From Tenrec ecaudatus (Eukaryota; Chordata; Mammalia; Afrosoricida; Tenrecidae), in NCBI RefSeq assembly GCF_050624435.1, contig NC_134547.1:27177374-27241373 (forward strand): a stretch of DNA of 64,000 nt, in the 5' to 3' direction. A program made the position numbers and the translations under genes. Position 1 is the stretch's first letter, and each line of letters starts with the position of its first letter. The notes under the pieces are model-generated. The model was not told the DNA's origin. It saw only the letters and a program-made list of their open reading frames with translations, and ran no database searches. This document shows positions 1-10,829 of the stretch, in pieces.

Positions 1-573
1 GCATAAGATAAGCATGGCAAGGTTATATAGTACCTTGATTACTTAGATTGGGAAAATTAGAATCTAACAAGATGCCAGACAAAGACGTAGTTGGGGGGAT
101 AAATATCGACATGTGTTCCGGACAGAAAGTATGGGTTCAAAGCTCATTAGGGATTTTTTTGTTGGTAAAAATACTTGCCTGTCATAAATCACTGTTGTTG
201 TCTTGGCAGAGATTCTTTAAGAATTGTTTGTCAGGAAATAATGTGGCCCAGGGTAGCCTTGGTCATGGAGTAGATAGTGACACCTGCCTTTCTCTGCTGA
301 GGTATTCACTGTGCATCAGGCCGCTCCATAAATCAATATGTGTTTCTTCCTCAGTTTTCCTTGGAGTATAGCAGGTGACAGTCTCACTAAAGAGGAAAAT
401 GTGTGCATATATTTTAAGCTCTGGTCATTCTTGTTTCTTAGATCCCTGCCGGGATTCACTAGCAGGGAATAGTTTTTGGAATGCCCCAAGGTCTCACATT
501 CAGTATTACGCATTGATACCAACCATGGGCACATGGTTCCCAACTTACTTCTGATTGTCAATTGTGCTTGCAG

Positions 574-678
574 AGCCGAGCTACAGAGGCTTTCTGAAGA
601 AAACACATCGTTGACAAATGAATTGGGAAGGATTCAGCAAGAACTTAAAGTTGCAGGAAGAACAAATGATGTACAGAG
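574..678 (+). CDS. NINL: NINL-like exon a (coiled coil)
   Basis: The acceptor is TTGCAG ending at 573 and the donor is AG/GTAAAG at 679. The first base completes a codon begun in an upstream exon outside the window. It then reads AELQRLSEENTSLTNELGRI and on to NDVQ, and the last two bases join the first base of the next exon to make Arg. Glu, Leu and Gln are spaced as in a parallel coiled coil. The frame opens upstream into the intron, so an ATG at 476 is not a real start. Confidence 0.82.
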
Positions 679-2059
679 GTAAAGGCTTGTCCAGGTTCAA
701 CTTAGGACCTTTGAGCTTGTGACCCAGTTTTCACATAGCAGAATGAGTGGTTTCCTCTCAGTAAAGTGAGTGTAGAAGTTACTGAGATAGAAAGTGGGGC
801 GTATTCTCAAATCAACCTCACTTTCCAGAAAGCCAAGAGTGGATGAACCTAATTGGTCTCTGACCATGACATGACACATATGTAAAGGGCCCTGGCCTAC
901 CTCCACATGCAGGCAGCCCCTCTCATACCTGAATGCCTGGTCTCAGACATAAAAGGTAGAACACGTATGTATGTGGCAGCATTGCCCACCCCACAGTGAG
1001 CAGCTGCTACACCCATCCTTCTTACCTCTGCCATCGTGGCATACCACCTTATTCCCTGTATGAAAGTACTCCGCATCACACCTGATGGTGAGGACAGGTG
1101 GACATAGTTTAGTACAGTGAAATGATCCTAGGGCCTTCCTAGACAAATACAATATCTATGTTCATGACTCAGTAATAATTTCAGGTGGACTTTTCACCAC
1201 GGTTTATATTTGTATGTAGATACCGGCATTAGGGGTAGGTCTGGGCCCTAGGACACTGAGGCAGGAACAAGGGACAGGGAGTGGAGTGCTAACACTGGTC
1301 AGTGAGTTTTCACTGCTGTAGCCATATCCAAGGGCAGTCTGCCTTTTGATTTTTCTTCCAAATAAGAAGTTCAAGATAAAGTCAACTCTGACCTGCTGCG
1401 AGCATGGAGCATAGTTGATGGAGTAGCCATGACGGTCAGAATATGGATGGCAGGGGAAGGGACCAGCGGGGATTTGCATCATTACAGTTCTGAAATCCAG
1501 GAGGTCTTCCCTTGAACCCATTTTCTCCTAAGTTTACTACCAGACTCCATTCCCAGCAGATCGCAGTGAGGGTAAGATGGTTTGTGTTTGTGTTGCTGGG
1601 TGGCTAGTTCCATACTTTGCTAAATCCGTAGTAATTTGCTTGACTAAGGATTGCCACGGAGAATGCTCCTTTTGTACAATCTGGCAAAATCTTGCAAGCG
1701 AAAACTAAACCCACTCTCACTGAGTCTGTAGAGGGTTTCTAAGACTGAATCGTTAAGGGGTGTGGGAGGCTATACCATTGACCTTGGCAGTTACCAGCAC
1801 AAACCAAGGTGACACCTGGCTTTGGTTTCACCCTCCCTGCTGAAAATTTTCATTTCCGCCTCAAAAAGAGTCACCTGACGAATCCCATCTGACCCTAGAC
1901 CAAGGATGGGACCAGCCTTGTTCTCATGTAAAATGCATTGGAAAGGGGATTATTGGAGATGCAGTTAGTTTAAAATTTGGCACCTTGTCTTTTGATCTCT
2001 CTTAAGTTCCATTTTTAATTTGTTCCAGTTTTTAATACTTTCTGCTTTCTTTTCTAAAG
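679..2059 (+). other. NINL intron sequence, nothing recognised
   Basis: The first 1.4 kb of the intron after exon a. I see no exon, clear repeat or RNA gene here. Short open frames on both strands lack codon bias or splice sites and look like chance. Confidence 0.4.
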
Positions 2060-2355
2060 GTTCTTGTCTGTTTTACTTTGTTATTGTTAGTTGTTTCTGT
2101 TGTTTTTAAAGTATGTTTTCCTATAGATGAAGTCCAGAATAGGTGCATCTATACAGACCCTAACTGGATTAATGGTTCTTTGGGAGTTTCACACAGTTGG
2201 TTAGAAGGAAATGGGAAGCTAATAACGACGAGTACAAGAATGAAGAAAATGTTCCAAAACTGATTGTGGTGATGATTATACAATCTTGATATGATTGAAC
2301 TATTGAATTGTATATATGTGAATTATGTATCAATAGAACTTTTTTAAAAATTAAA
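2060..2355 (+). repeat. L1 3'-end fragment, older type
   Basis: The end of this stretch (a TTGATATGATTGAACTATTG motif, then an A-rich tail) recurs with divergence at 8840-8900, 13160-13230, 32620-32690 and 50200-50240. It is the 3' terminus of an older L1 subfamily, in the same direction as NINL. Confidence 0.6.
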
Positions 2356-2690
2356 GAATCGCCTGAGAACTTTGCTAAAATATTGATTGTGATTCAGTAT
2401 ATTTAGGTCAAAAATTCAAATTATCAACAGGGGTTGGAACTGGAATGAATCGGTTTGAAGTCCTAAGGGTAAACTTTCCTAAATTCTTCTGGCTTTAGGA
2501 GCTTGGGATCAAGATTGAACCATCACCACTATTATCAATCATAGCAGTAGCAGTAGTGTAGAGGGATCTGGGCCGTAGAATATGAGGGGAGGTAGGGGTG
2601 GGCCTTTTTGTCCAAGCCATGGTGGACTGTTACTAGAAGAAGAAAACTCATTAATTGGCAATGATATTGTTAATTTTGCTTTTTCAACAG

Positions 2691-2760
2691 GAAAGAAATT
2701 GATATTTTAAAGAAAGAGAAATATCAGGCCTGCCTTGAAATGGAAATGATCAACAGTCAG
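2691..2760 (+). CDS. NINL: NINL-like exon b (coiled coil)
   Basis: The acceptor is TTTTTCAACAG ending at 2690 and the donor is CAG/GTTTAG at 2761. Its 70 bases complete the split Arg codon and then give KEIDILKKEKYQACLEMEMI followed by NSQ, ending in phase 0. It is rich in Lys, Glu, Ile and Leu like its neighbours. The phase fits exon a before it and exon c after it, which is strong support for such a short exon. Confidence 0.8.
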
Positions 2761-2829
2761 GTTTAGTATTACCACCTGATGTGAAGCTAATGAACTTTTC
2801 TTTCTCTCTTTCTTTCTTTCTTTAAAAAC

Positions 2830-3210
2830 TATTTTCGAATATTATAGAGGACTTTGTTCCTCAACGATTTCAGAATGCAGTAACTACCTCCCTTGTCAAA
2901 AATCAGAAAGTTCGTGTGGATACATTACTGCCGTCAGGGACACCCCATTTTGGTGCTGCCAGCCATCCTGATAATTCTTAGAATCACATGTGGCATTTAT
3001 ATCATGTCTTCTTGTCTCTTTCTCTCGGTCTATTCTTTATTTTGGAGACCATGGCACTTTTGAATATTACATGCAATTGTTTTGTTCCGTGTCTTGAAGT
3101 TTGGGTTTGTCTAGTCATTGATAATAATTAGATTGAGATGAGGCTTCTTTGGCAGAAGTACAAGAGTAAGAGTTGTGCAGTCATCAGCACCATCAATGTC
3201 AGAACTCTTC
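2830..3210 (-). repeat. Old L1M-type fragment, antisense
   Basis: The text resembles the antisense 3' end of ancient mammalian L1M elements, including a segment around 3095-3170 (GTTTGGGTTTGTCTAGTCAT and following). It is heavily diverged. I identified it by recognition, not alignment. Confidence 0.45.
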
Positions 3211-3329
3211 CTTCTTCCACTCATTGTTAGCTTCCCACTTCCCGCATCCTCCCTGCCATGCCCCTAGCCAACTATCACTCCAGTTACTGTCTCTAGAGAT
3301 TTACATAGCCTGGATTTCATACACAGAAA

Positions 3330-4051
3330 ATCACACAAAGCACAAACAATGACAAAGCAAAACAGAGAAAAACCTCAGCCAAAAGAAAATATAAAATGTT
3401 AGAAACTGCCACCAGTTAGAACCTCCTTGGGAATTCAGCCAGTCTCAGCCAGAATCTTAACAGTGAGACACACTTTCACATAAACTAACAAGTACTAGCA
3501 GACCCCTTAAAATCCCCTTTTTTAATTTATCAGAAAACCACTATAACCAGAACACCACTTATGATTATTTCTGTCACCTAAATCCTACTCATGTATTCCT
3601 ATCTCCTATTCCTTCTACCCAGTCAGCTCTATCATTTCTTCCTCATCTCAACAGAATACAATTTCCAGTCCCTATCTGAACTTTCTCCACTAACCCAAAG
3701 AGCAAGTCCTGTCCCTCCCTCCTCCACCTACTCACACACAATCCAGAACCTTACATACCATCTACAGTTGGATCACTATGCCATGCAAACAACAGTCAGC
3801 AGTAGTAACCACAAAAAATCAAGATAAACAAAAGTCAACAACTGAAGATTACGCAACTTCATTGGAATACACAGAAAGTGAAGACCTTAAATTACCAGAA
3901 AGAGAATACAGGTGAATGATGTTTGTGACCATACAAGAGATTTGGGGATCAATTCTGAAAAAAGGAAGAAAGTGTGATACTAAAAACCTCACACCCCAAA
4001 GAAACCGAGAAACAAAACAATGAGATAACAGAATTAAAAAACATTGTATGA
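3330..4051 (+). repeat. L1 5' UTR and start of ORF1 (first part of a split L1)
   Basis: A C/T-rich leader is followed from about 3840 by A-rich ORF1-like sequence. It stops at 4051-4064 and the same type of sequence resumes at 6631, on the far side of a nested L1. The protein frame is broken by many stops. Confidence 0.55.
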
Positions 4052-4155
4052 GAACTGAGCAATACCGGTGTTCATCGCAGCACAGTTTACAATTGCAAGG
4101 AGTTGGAAACAACCCAAATCCATCAACAGATGAATGGATTAAAAACCTATGGTAC

Positions 4156-4231
4156 AGATGTGCTTTACATAATTGATGTATGTATGGATTGTGCTAAGAG
4201 TTGTATGAGCCTCTAATAAAATGATTTAAAT
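4156..4231 (+). mobile_element. Very short L1 3'-end insertion (about 76 bp)
   Basis: Only the last part of the L1 3' UTR (GCTTTACATAATTGATGTAT to AATAAAATGATTTAAAT) is present. AAAACCTATGGTACA lies just before it and AAAACTATGGTACA just after it, dividing the ORF2 sequence of the host L1. The size fits an extreme 5' truncation during target-primed reverse transcription. Confidence 0.65.
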
Positions 4232-5189
4232 AAAAACTATGGTACATACATACACTGGAGTACTACACATCACTAAAAAGCAGTGATGAATGCATGAAGC
4301 ACCTTGCCACATGGGAAAAACTGGAGAAAATGATGCTAAACAAAGTAAGCCAAGCACAAAACACAAATACAACATGAGTCCGCTGAGGTAAACTTAAAAA
4401 AAATGCAAAAGAGACATAAGGAAAAAGCTACTGTATACAAACATTCCTGGGGTGAGGTCCAGGTAGTATGGCAGGGGCCAGACCAAATCCAGGGATACAT
4501 ATGGTAGAAAATTAAAAAGGTTGGGGGGGGGGGAAGAAAATGAAATAAATGGGTAGCTGGGGAACAGGGAACTAACCCATCCAAGGGGAGGGTCTTGTTC
4601 ATATCGTCGCCGGGAAAGAAGGACCAGACTTCTACCCCATGCTCCAAGATGTGAATGCAACATACTGGCATGAAGCAAGGAACCAGTAGAGAGGTCTGAG
4701 GGGTTGGCCCCAATCCCAACTACATGGACAGCAGCCCTTGCCCCCAGAAGAAAGTACTTCAGAGGATAGCATTGAAGCTACAGCTCCGAGAGAGGGACAT
4801 GTCTGATCAGAGCAAATCGAAGCAAATGAAGGGGGAGGAAGAGAGACTGGAGCACATCCTGGCCCACCAAGCCTTAAGGACAATATCCCCACTAAGAACA
4901 GCCAATGCACAGAGAGGACCATATGGCTGGTCCCACTATGAGACAGGACATCCCCCACTGACCCATAGCCCTATAGGGGACAACACTGGAGACACAGTGT
5001 GGGAATTAGACCGATCTGACCCCACCACACTGAGGCAAAACATGAAGGGCATGCAACAGAACAGCAAGGGGAGCAGAGCAAGGAAGTCCCGAGGCATTAT
5101 CAAAAATAGACTTTGGGTTCAGAGCATGGCACCCTATCAGGCTCAATCAGCAAACACTCGCAAATGTCAACAAACAGACCTTGAACTAT

Positions 5190-5302
5190 TGACAGGCTTT
5201 TCTTTTTTTTGTCATTTGTTTTTTGGTGGTGTTGTTTTGTTTTCTTTTTTTGCTTTGTTTTGTTCTGTCTTGTTTTTGTGTATATTATTATCTCTGCAGG
5301 TC
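5190..5302 (+). promoter_or_regulatory. T-rich tract and splice-acceptor-like site in L1 3' UTR
   Basis: About 100 bases of T with scattered G precede TCTCTGCAG/GTCTATC. The same arrangement is at 44060-44176 (TCTCCACAG/GTCTGTC) and, antisense, at the right edge of the window (GACAGACCTGTG). A pyrimidine tract plus CAG/G is what a 3' splice site needs. Use by NINL transcripts is inference. Confidence 0.4.
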
Positions 5303-6643
5303 TATCTAGATAAAATAGGTGGGATAAACAATCTGGAGGAGAAAACAATGGGACTGACAGTTCCGGGGGGACATGAGAGAGGGGAAGGTTGGGGAAAAGA
5401 AGTGGTTAACAAACCAAGGGACAAGAGAACAACAAGTGATCCAAAATCAGTGGTGAGGAGCGTGTAAGAGGCCTGGTAGGGCTTGATCATGGGTAATGTA
5501 ACCGAGAGGAATTACTGAAACCCTAATGAAGGCTGAACATGAACAAGAGCAAAGTCAAAGGAAATAGAGGAAAGAACTGCAAGGCACATAGCATTTATAG
5601 AGCTCTAAATATAGGCATGTACATATGTAAATATATTTATATATGATGATGGAGAAATAGAACTATGCATATATTTATAGGTTTAGTATTAAAGTAGCAG
5701 ATGGACATTTGGCCCCTACTCAAGTACTCTCTCAATGTAAGAACACTTGTTCTATTAAACTGGCATTCCATGATGCTCACCTTCCAGACACAATCACTGA
5801 AGGCAAATGTGGTGAAGAAAGTCAATGGTGTCGGCTATCAAAAGATATAGCATCTAGAGTCTTAAAGGTTTGAAGGTAAACAAGTGGCCTTCTAGGCCAA
5901 CCAAAGCCCACATGGAAGAAGCACACCAGCCTGTGTGATCATGAAGTGTCAAAGGGATCAGGTATCAGGCATCAAAGAACAAAAAATAATATCATTGTGA
6001 ATGAGGGGAGTGCAGATTGGGGACCCAAAGCCCATCTGTAGGCAACTGGACACCCCTTACAGAAGGGTCACGGGGAGGAGATGGGCCAGTCAGGGTGCAG
6101 TGTAGCAATGATGAACATACAACTTTCCTCTATTTCTTAAATGTTTCCTCCCCACCACTATCATGATCCCAATTCTATCTTACAAATCTGGCTAGACCGG
6201 AGGATGTACACTGGTACAGATAGGAACTGAAAACACAGGGAATCCAGGATAGATGAACCCTTCAGGACCAGTGGTGGGAGTGGCAATACTGGGAGGGTGG
6301 AGGGAAGGTGGGGGTAGAAAGAGAGAACCAATTACAATGATCTACATATAACCCCCTCCCTGGGGGATGTACAACTGAAAAGTGGGTGAAGAGAGACGTT
6401 GAACAGTGTAAGACATGACTAATAATAATTTATAAATTATTAAGTGTTCATGAGAAAGGGGGGCAGGGAGGGAGGGTAAAAAATGAGCTCATACCAAGGA
6501 CTCAAGTAGAAAGCAATGTTTTGAGAATGATGAGGGCAACAAATGTACAAATGTGCTGACACAAAGGATGTATGAATGGATTGTGATAAAAGTAGTTTGA
6601 GCCCCCAATAAAATAATTACCCCCAAAAAAGAACTGAACAATA

Positions 6644-8930
6644 GAATGGAAGAAAATGAAAATTGAATCTATGAACTTGAAGACAACCATGCAGACTTCA
6701 GCAAATGAGAGAAACAAACAAAAAAGTAAAATAATCTGAAGTAAACCTGAGGATGATGTGAGAAACCATGAACAGAAGTAATGAATGTCTTGTTTGGAAT
6801 ACTGGAACGGGAAGAAACAAACAAATCTACATATAAATTAGTAAGAGAATTTGTGGAGGAAATTTTCCCCAGTACTATAAAGGAGGAGATAATAACCATT
6901 CAGGAGACAGAGAGAACTCCAAGGAGGTTAGACCCGGGGGGTGGGGGTAGGGGACATGTATAGGAGGGCATCAGGACATATGATAGTCAAAATATTCAAC
7001 TTCAAGGAAAAGGAGAGAATCTTGAGAGCAGCTAGAGAGGGAAAAAGTCACCTTCAGAGGTAATCAGATTGGAATAAGCTCAGAGCTCTCAGCAGAAAAT
7101 ATGCAGGAAATAAGAAAATGGAGCAACATAGATCAAACTTTCAAAGTAAAAACCTGTCAACCAAAATCCTGTATCCAGCAAAGCGATATATCACATATAA
7201 AGAAGAAATAAAGGTATTCCCAAACAAGGAAATAGTTAGAGAATTCATAAAAACAAAACCAGCATTGCCGAAAACACTAACCATATCTCTATGGTCAGAA
7301 AATCAACAGCACAAAAACATTATGAGATCGCCACAGTCCGTGCTACTATCCAGAAGTCAACACACTAAAACAACACCCAAAACAGTAGATCTAGACGGGA
7401 AACAAGGACATGAATAGATTCCTCCCTCCCAAACACAGATAATACAATATGATAGTAACTCACCTGCATTTGGAATTAATACCAATGAAAATCAATGGGC
7501 TAAATACCCCAGTCAAAAGACAGAGTAGCCGACTGGATTAGGAAACAAGATCCATCAATCTGCTGCCTTCAAGAAACACACCTCAAACTCACAGACAAAA
7601 ACAGACTGAGAGTCAAAAGATGGAGAAAAATTTACTAAACCAATGACAATGAAAGGAAGACCTCACACAAATAGAAAACTACAAGCCAATATCTCTCATG
7701 AACATAGATTCTCAACAAAATCCTGGCCAGTAGAATTCAACAATATATCAAAATAATAATAATACTTCATGCCCAAATGGGATTCATACCACCACATAAA
7801 CAAAATATAGAAGAACCAGATGATCATATTGATGGATGTAGAAAAAGCATTTGACAATATCCAACACCCATTCCTAATAAAAACAATAATTAAATATAAG
7901 GAAATTCTTCAATATACTAAAGTCCATATCTTAATATCCAACAGCCAGTATCATACTGGATGGAGAAAAGCTGAAATCATTGCAATTGAAAATGGGAACC
8001 AGACAAAGATGCCCATTATCCCCACTTTTATTCAGCATTGTGTTAGATCCTAGCCAGAATCAAAAGGCAACAAGAGATTAAGGGAGTGCAATTGGGCAAA
8101 GAGAAATTAAGCTCTAGTTATTTGCAGATGGTATGATTTTATAGAGAGAGAAAAACCCAAGGTCTCCACAAAACCCTGTTGGAAATAATTGGAGCTTGTT
8201 TCAAATAAGCACCCATCTAAGTGAGATGTCAGTAAACTCACCTGGAAGAAGCACACGATCATCGATGATCCAAGGATTATCAATTATATAAACCAGATCT
8301 GAAGAAGGGAGTGCTGTCAGAGCTGAAATTTGTGACATTCTGGTGTTCACAAAGCTATGGCTGACAGTGGGAGCCCAAAATACATGTTCAGGTTCTCCAC
8401 AGGGAATAAGCCTCCAGTGGCCCCCCTCTGACTATCACTGAGAGATAGGAATAACCTGGTTATCAGGCAGCTGGTATTGGAAAGACGATTATAGTAAATT
8501 AAAATGATAAATAGGGCTTGAATGGTTAAAATCTTGTTATTTGAGCTCCCTTTAGATACACTTTGACTTTTATCTAGTTTTTAATATTTTCTGGGTTTTG
8601 CTATTGTTTTCTAGATTAGGTCTTATCTCTGCTGTATTTTGTTATTGTGGTACCTTTCTTGATTCTCTGTTATGTATCTTTCTGTGTTTGGGGGTTTATC
8701 AAACCCAGATTGGGTGAATCTGTAGAGGTAATAACTGGAGTAAGAGTTCTTGGGGTGTATTGATGGGGAGGAAAGAGGTAATGGGGAGCTGATATCACGT
8801 AGTATGAAAAGGAAGAAATTGATTATATGCAGTAATTGCACAACGCTGCTTGATCTGATAGAGCTATTGGTATGATGTCTGGATTATGCCCTAATAAAAT
8901 GATCTGGGAAAAACATAAATTTTAAAAAAT
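6644..8930 (+). repeat. Second part of the split L1: ORF1, broken ORF2, 3' end
   Basis: It resumes the L1 interrupted at 4051. It contains ORF1-like sequence to about 7430, the start of ORF2 near 7480-7640 (reading QDPSINLLPSRNTPQTHRQK-like text with stops), a reverse-transcriptase piece at 7820-8150 (MDVEKAFDNIQHPF), then an older-type 3' UTR and tail at 8880-8920. ORF2 is mostly deleted and the element is dead. Confidence 0.65.
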
Positions 8931-9595
8931 CAATTTTCATTTACATCAGGGCTATCACATTTTTAACAAAACTCAAGTGAATATTCCCAAATTAATTAAG
9001 TTTTCCCACAAGTTTACAGGAATGCTGCTGCTCCACATAACACAATACTTTTTAGCGTTTTAATGAAGGTCGGGAAGACCTCAAAGATGAATTCAAGGCA
9101 AGTCACCTCAGAAGGCTTTGGAGACTCTCTTTCTGGGTTTCAAAGGAATCCTCTTTATATTTTCTCAAGGATGATCACAGAGACTTCTCAGGAAGACATC
9201 TGAAGAGAATGGAAAGCTGCGCTGGGGAGGAGGAAGAAGGACAGGAAAATGTACCACGGCGTGTGTTCTGTTACGGCGCCATACCTGCTCCTCCTGGAGG
9301 GTAGCAAGGACTGTCTGACGAGCTCCTCATTGGGAACGACCCATCCACCTGACGCAGCCTTATCTGCCTTCCACACTGCTCTGTGTTCCCAAGCTCAGAG
9401 GACATTTAAAACGAACATGATTTGCATCCCTTGAACATGACAAAACTCCCATTTGACATGACATAAATTGAAGAGTGAGAATTCTTTGGGAAATGAATAG
9501 AAAGATGAAAACACTTCAGAAGCATATAGGCATAGATAAAGATATGACATGAAACAGTAGCTTCATATTTTGATAGTTTTGTTTAATTAAGGTTT
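8931..9595. other. Intronic stretch with an unidentified coding-like block
   Basis: Most is unremarkable intron. The part at 9055-9430 is higher in GC and has fairly long open runs in both directions (for example RRVFCYGAIPAPPGG on +). I do not recognise it. There is no splice structure, so it may be an old retroelement or pseudogene fragment. Confidence 0.3.
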
Positions 9596-9715
9596 CTTTT
9601 TTTAATCATTTTATTGGGGGCTCATACAACTTATCACATTCCATACATACATTCATTGTGTCAAGCACATTCATACATATGTTTCCATAATCATTTTTAA
9701 CAAGTTTCTATTATA
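9596..9715 (-). repeat. Short antisense L1 3' end
   Basis: It begins with a T run and TTTTATTGGGGGCTCATACA, the reverse complement of the common L1 terminus, and ends after about 115 bases. This is an extreme 5'-truncated copy in the NINL intron. Confidence 0.7.
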
Positions 9716-10551
9716 CAATGCTTTTATACTTACCCTTGTGTGTGCATATTAAACCTACAAGATAAAAATGATATGATTCTGCTCATTGCTGAACCATAGG
9801 TATTCACACCAACGTGGGAATACCTTGGAACTGTGGTTGATCTCTCCCCTGAAAACTAATTGTTGTGAGAAAAAAAGAAAGGCAATCCAACAAAAATGTA
9901 ATTTGATTCTTTTAAATTGTAATTTATTGAAAGATGCTCCTGACCAGTGGTTGACAGTAACTGAAATCTCTATGGTGAAAAACTGAGAAATTTTCTAGCA
10001 ACTGTTGGAACACACGGCCATTTGTGTATACACCAAGAGGACATCTGTCAGACACTCTAATTTCCTGGCCCAGTGGTACTGAGAATATCAACAACTTTAC
10101 TGCCAGATAGATTTGGATATCAGGGACAGGTCAGAGGTCCTTTTGAAGAGATTCATATGTTTTAAGTTTCTTCCTCCCCCCCCTTAACACGATGTTTTAA
10201 ATAACTTAGATAAAAGTGGGAGGCCTTCAGAACAGTGGTTTGAATGTTCTTAATGGTCTAGATGTATTCTCACTTCTTCTCAGGAATAAAGCAGAGTTCT
10301 CAACTTCAGCATCATTGCTGTGTGAGACTGGATAAGTCTGTATAGGGGCTGTCCTATACACTGTAGGATATTTAGTAGCATTTCTACATGTCAGTAGCCA
10401 CCCCTACCTACCCCAATTATGACAATGAAAAATGCCTCCAGATGTTGCCACGTCCCACAGTGAGACAAAATTACCCCTCATTAACCACTGAAAGGATCTG
10501 CTGGGGCTTCGTTTTTGTTTTCAATCATTGTTTTACCCTTTTTTGCTCTAG

Positions 10552-10711
10552 AGTCAGAAATACAAGGATCAGTTATCTCAGCTCAACCATAGGATCCTTC
10601 ACCTGGGTGAGGAGGCCTTTGTCCACAAGGCTCAAAATGAGAAAAAATCAAGTACCCGTTCAGTTGCTGACACTGAAGATGGATCAGGCTGGTCACCAGG
10701 TGAAAGAGCAG
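10552..10711 (+). CDS. NINL: NINL-like exon c, carrying a one-base frameshift
   Basis: The acceptor is TGCTCTAG ending at 10551 and the donor is CAG/GTGAGT at 10712. It begins SQKYKDQLSQLNHRILHLGE and reads to QNEK. It then meets a run of six A at 10639-10644, after which the coiled-coil text continues only in the next frame (NQVPVQLLTLKMDQAGHQVK, then EQ). The exon is 160 bases; 159 would keep phase 0 on both sides, so the simplest view is one extra A. As written, translation would reach TGA at 14461-14463 early in the next exon, losing the last roughly 100 residues. It could be a real lesion or a homopolymer error in the assembly. Confidence 0.78.
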
Positions 10712-10829
10712 GTGAGTGGGCAGTGCAGAGTGGGAATATGAGAGCAACAACTTAAAGATATGGAGACATACACTGCCCCACACATAGCCAGGAAGCCTGG
10801 GGGAAAAGAACATGGAATATCAGTTTTTT

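Larger units (their letters stand above)
4065..6630 (+). mobile_element. Nested 5'-truncated L1: end of ORF2 plus long 3' UTR
   Basis: The insertion starts in ORF2 C-terminal sequence (TTCATCGCAGCACAGTTTAC at 4071 onward) and runs through about 2 kb of 3' UTR to an AATAAAATAATT end. Flanking 13-bp copies GAACTGAGCAATA (4052-4064) and GAACTGAACAATA (6631-6643) differ by one base and are the target-site duplication. This copy shows that the repeats found throughout the window are the 3' UTR of an L1, because here they are joined to ORF2. It lies in the sense direction inside a NINL intron. Confidence 0.8.

Noticed and set aside
476..682. ATG at 476 in frame with exon a
   Set aside because: The frame runs through a good splice acceptor at 573, and the family protein is far longer upstream, so this is intron read-through and not a start.
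4724..5467. Open frame of 247 codons, the second longest in the window, with a hydrophobic middle
   Set aside because: It lies wholly in an L1 3' UTR. The hydrophobic part is translation of a T-rich tract, and the related copy at 43981-44300 has stops in the matching frame, so it is not conserved as protein.
3330..8930. An L1 that had joined ORF1 directly to the ORF2 end by internal deletion
   Set aside because: The 13-bp duplication at 4052-4064 and 6631-6643 shows instead a separate L1 inserted into ORF1.
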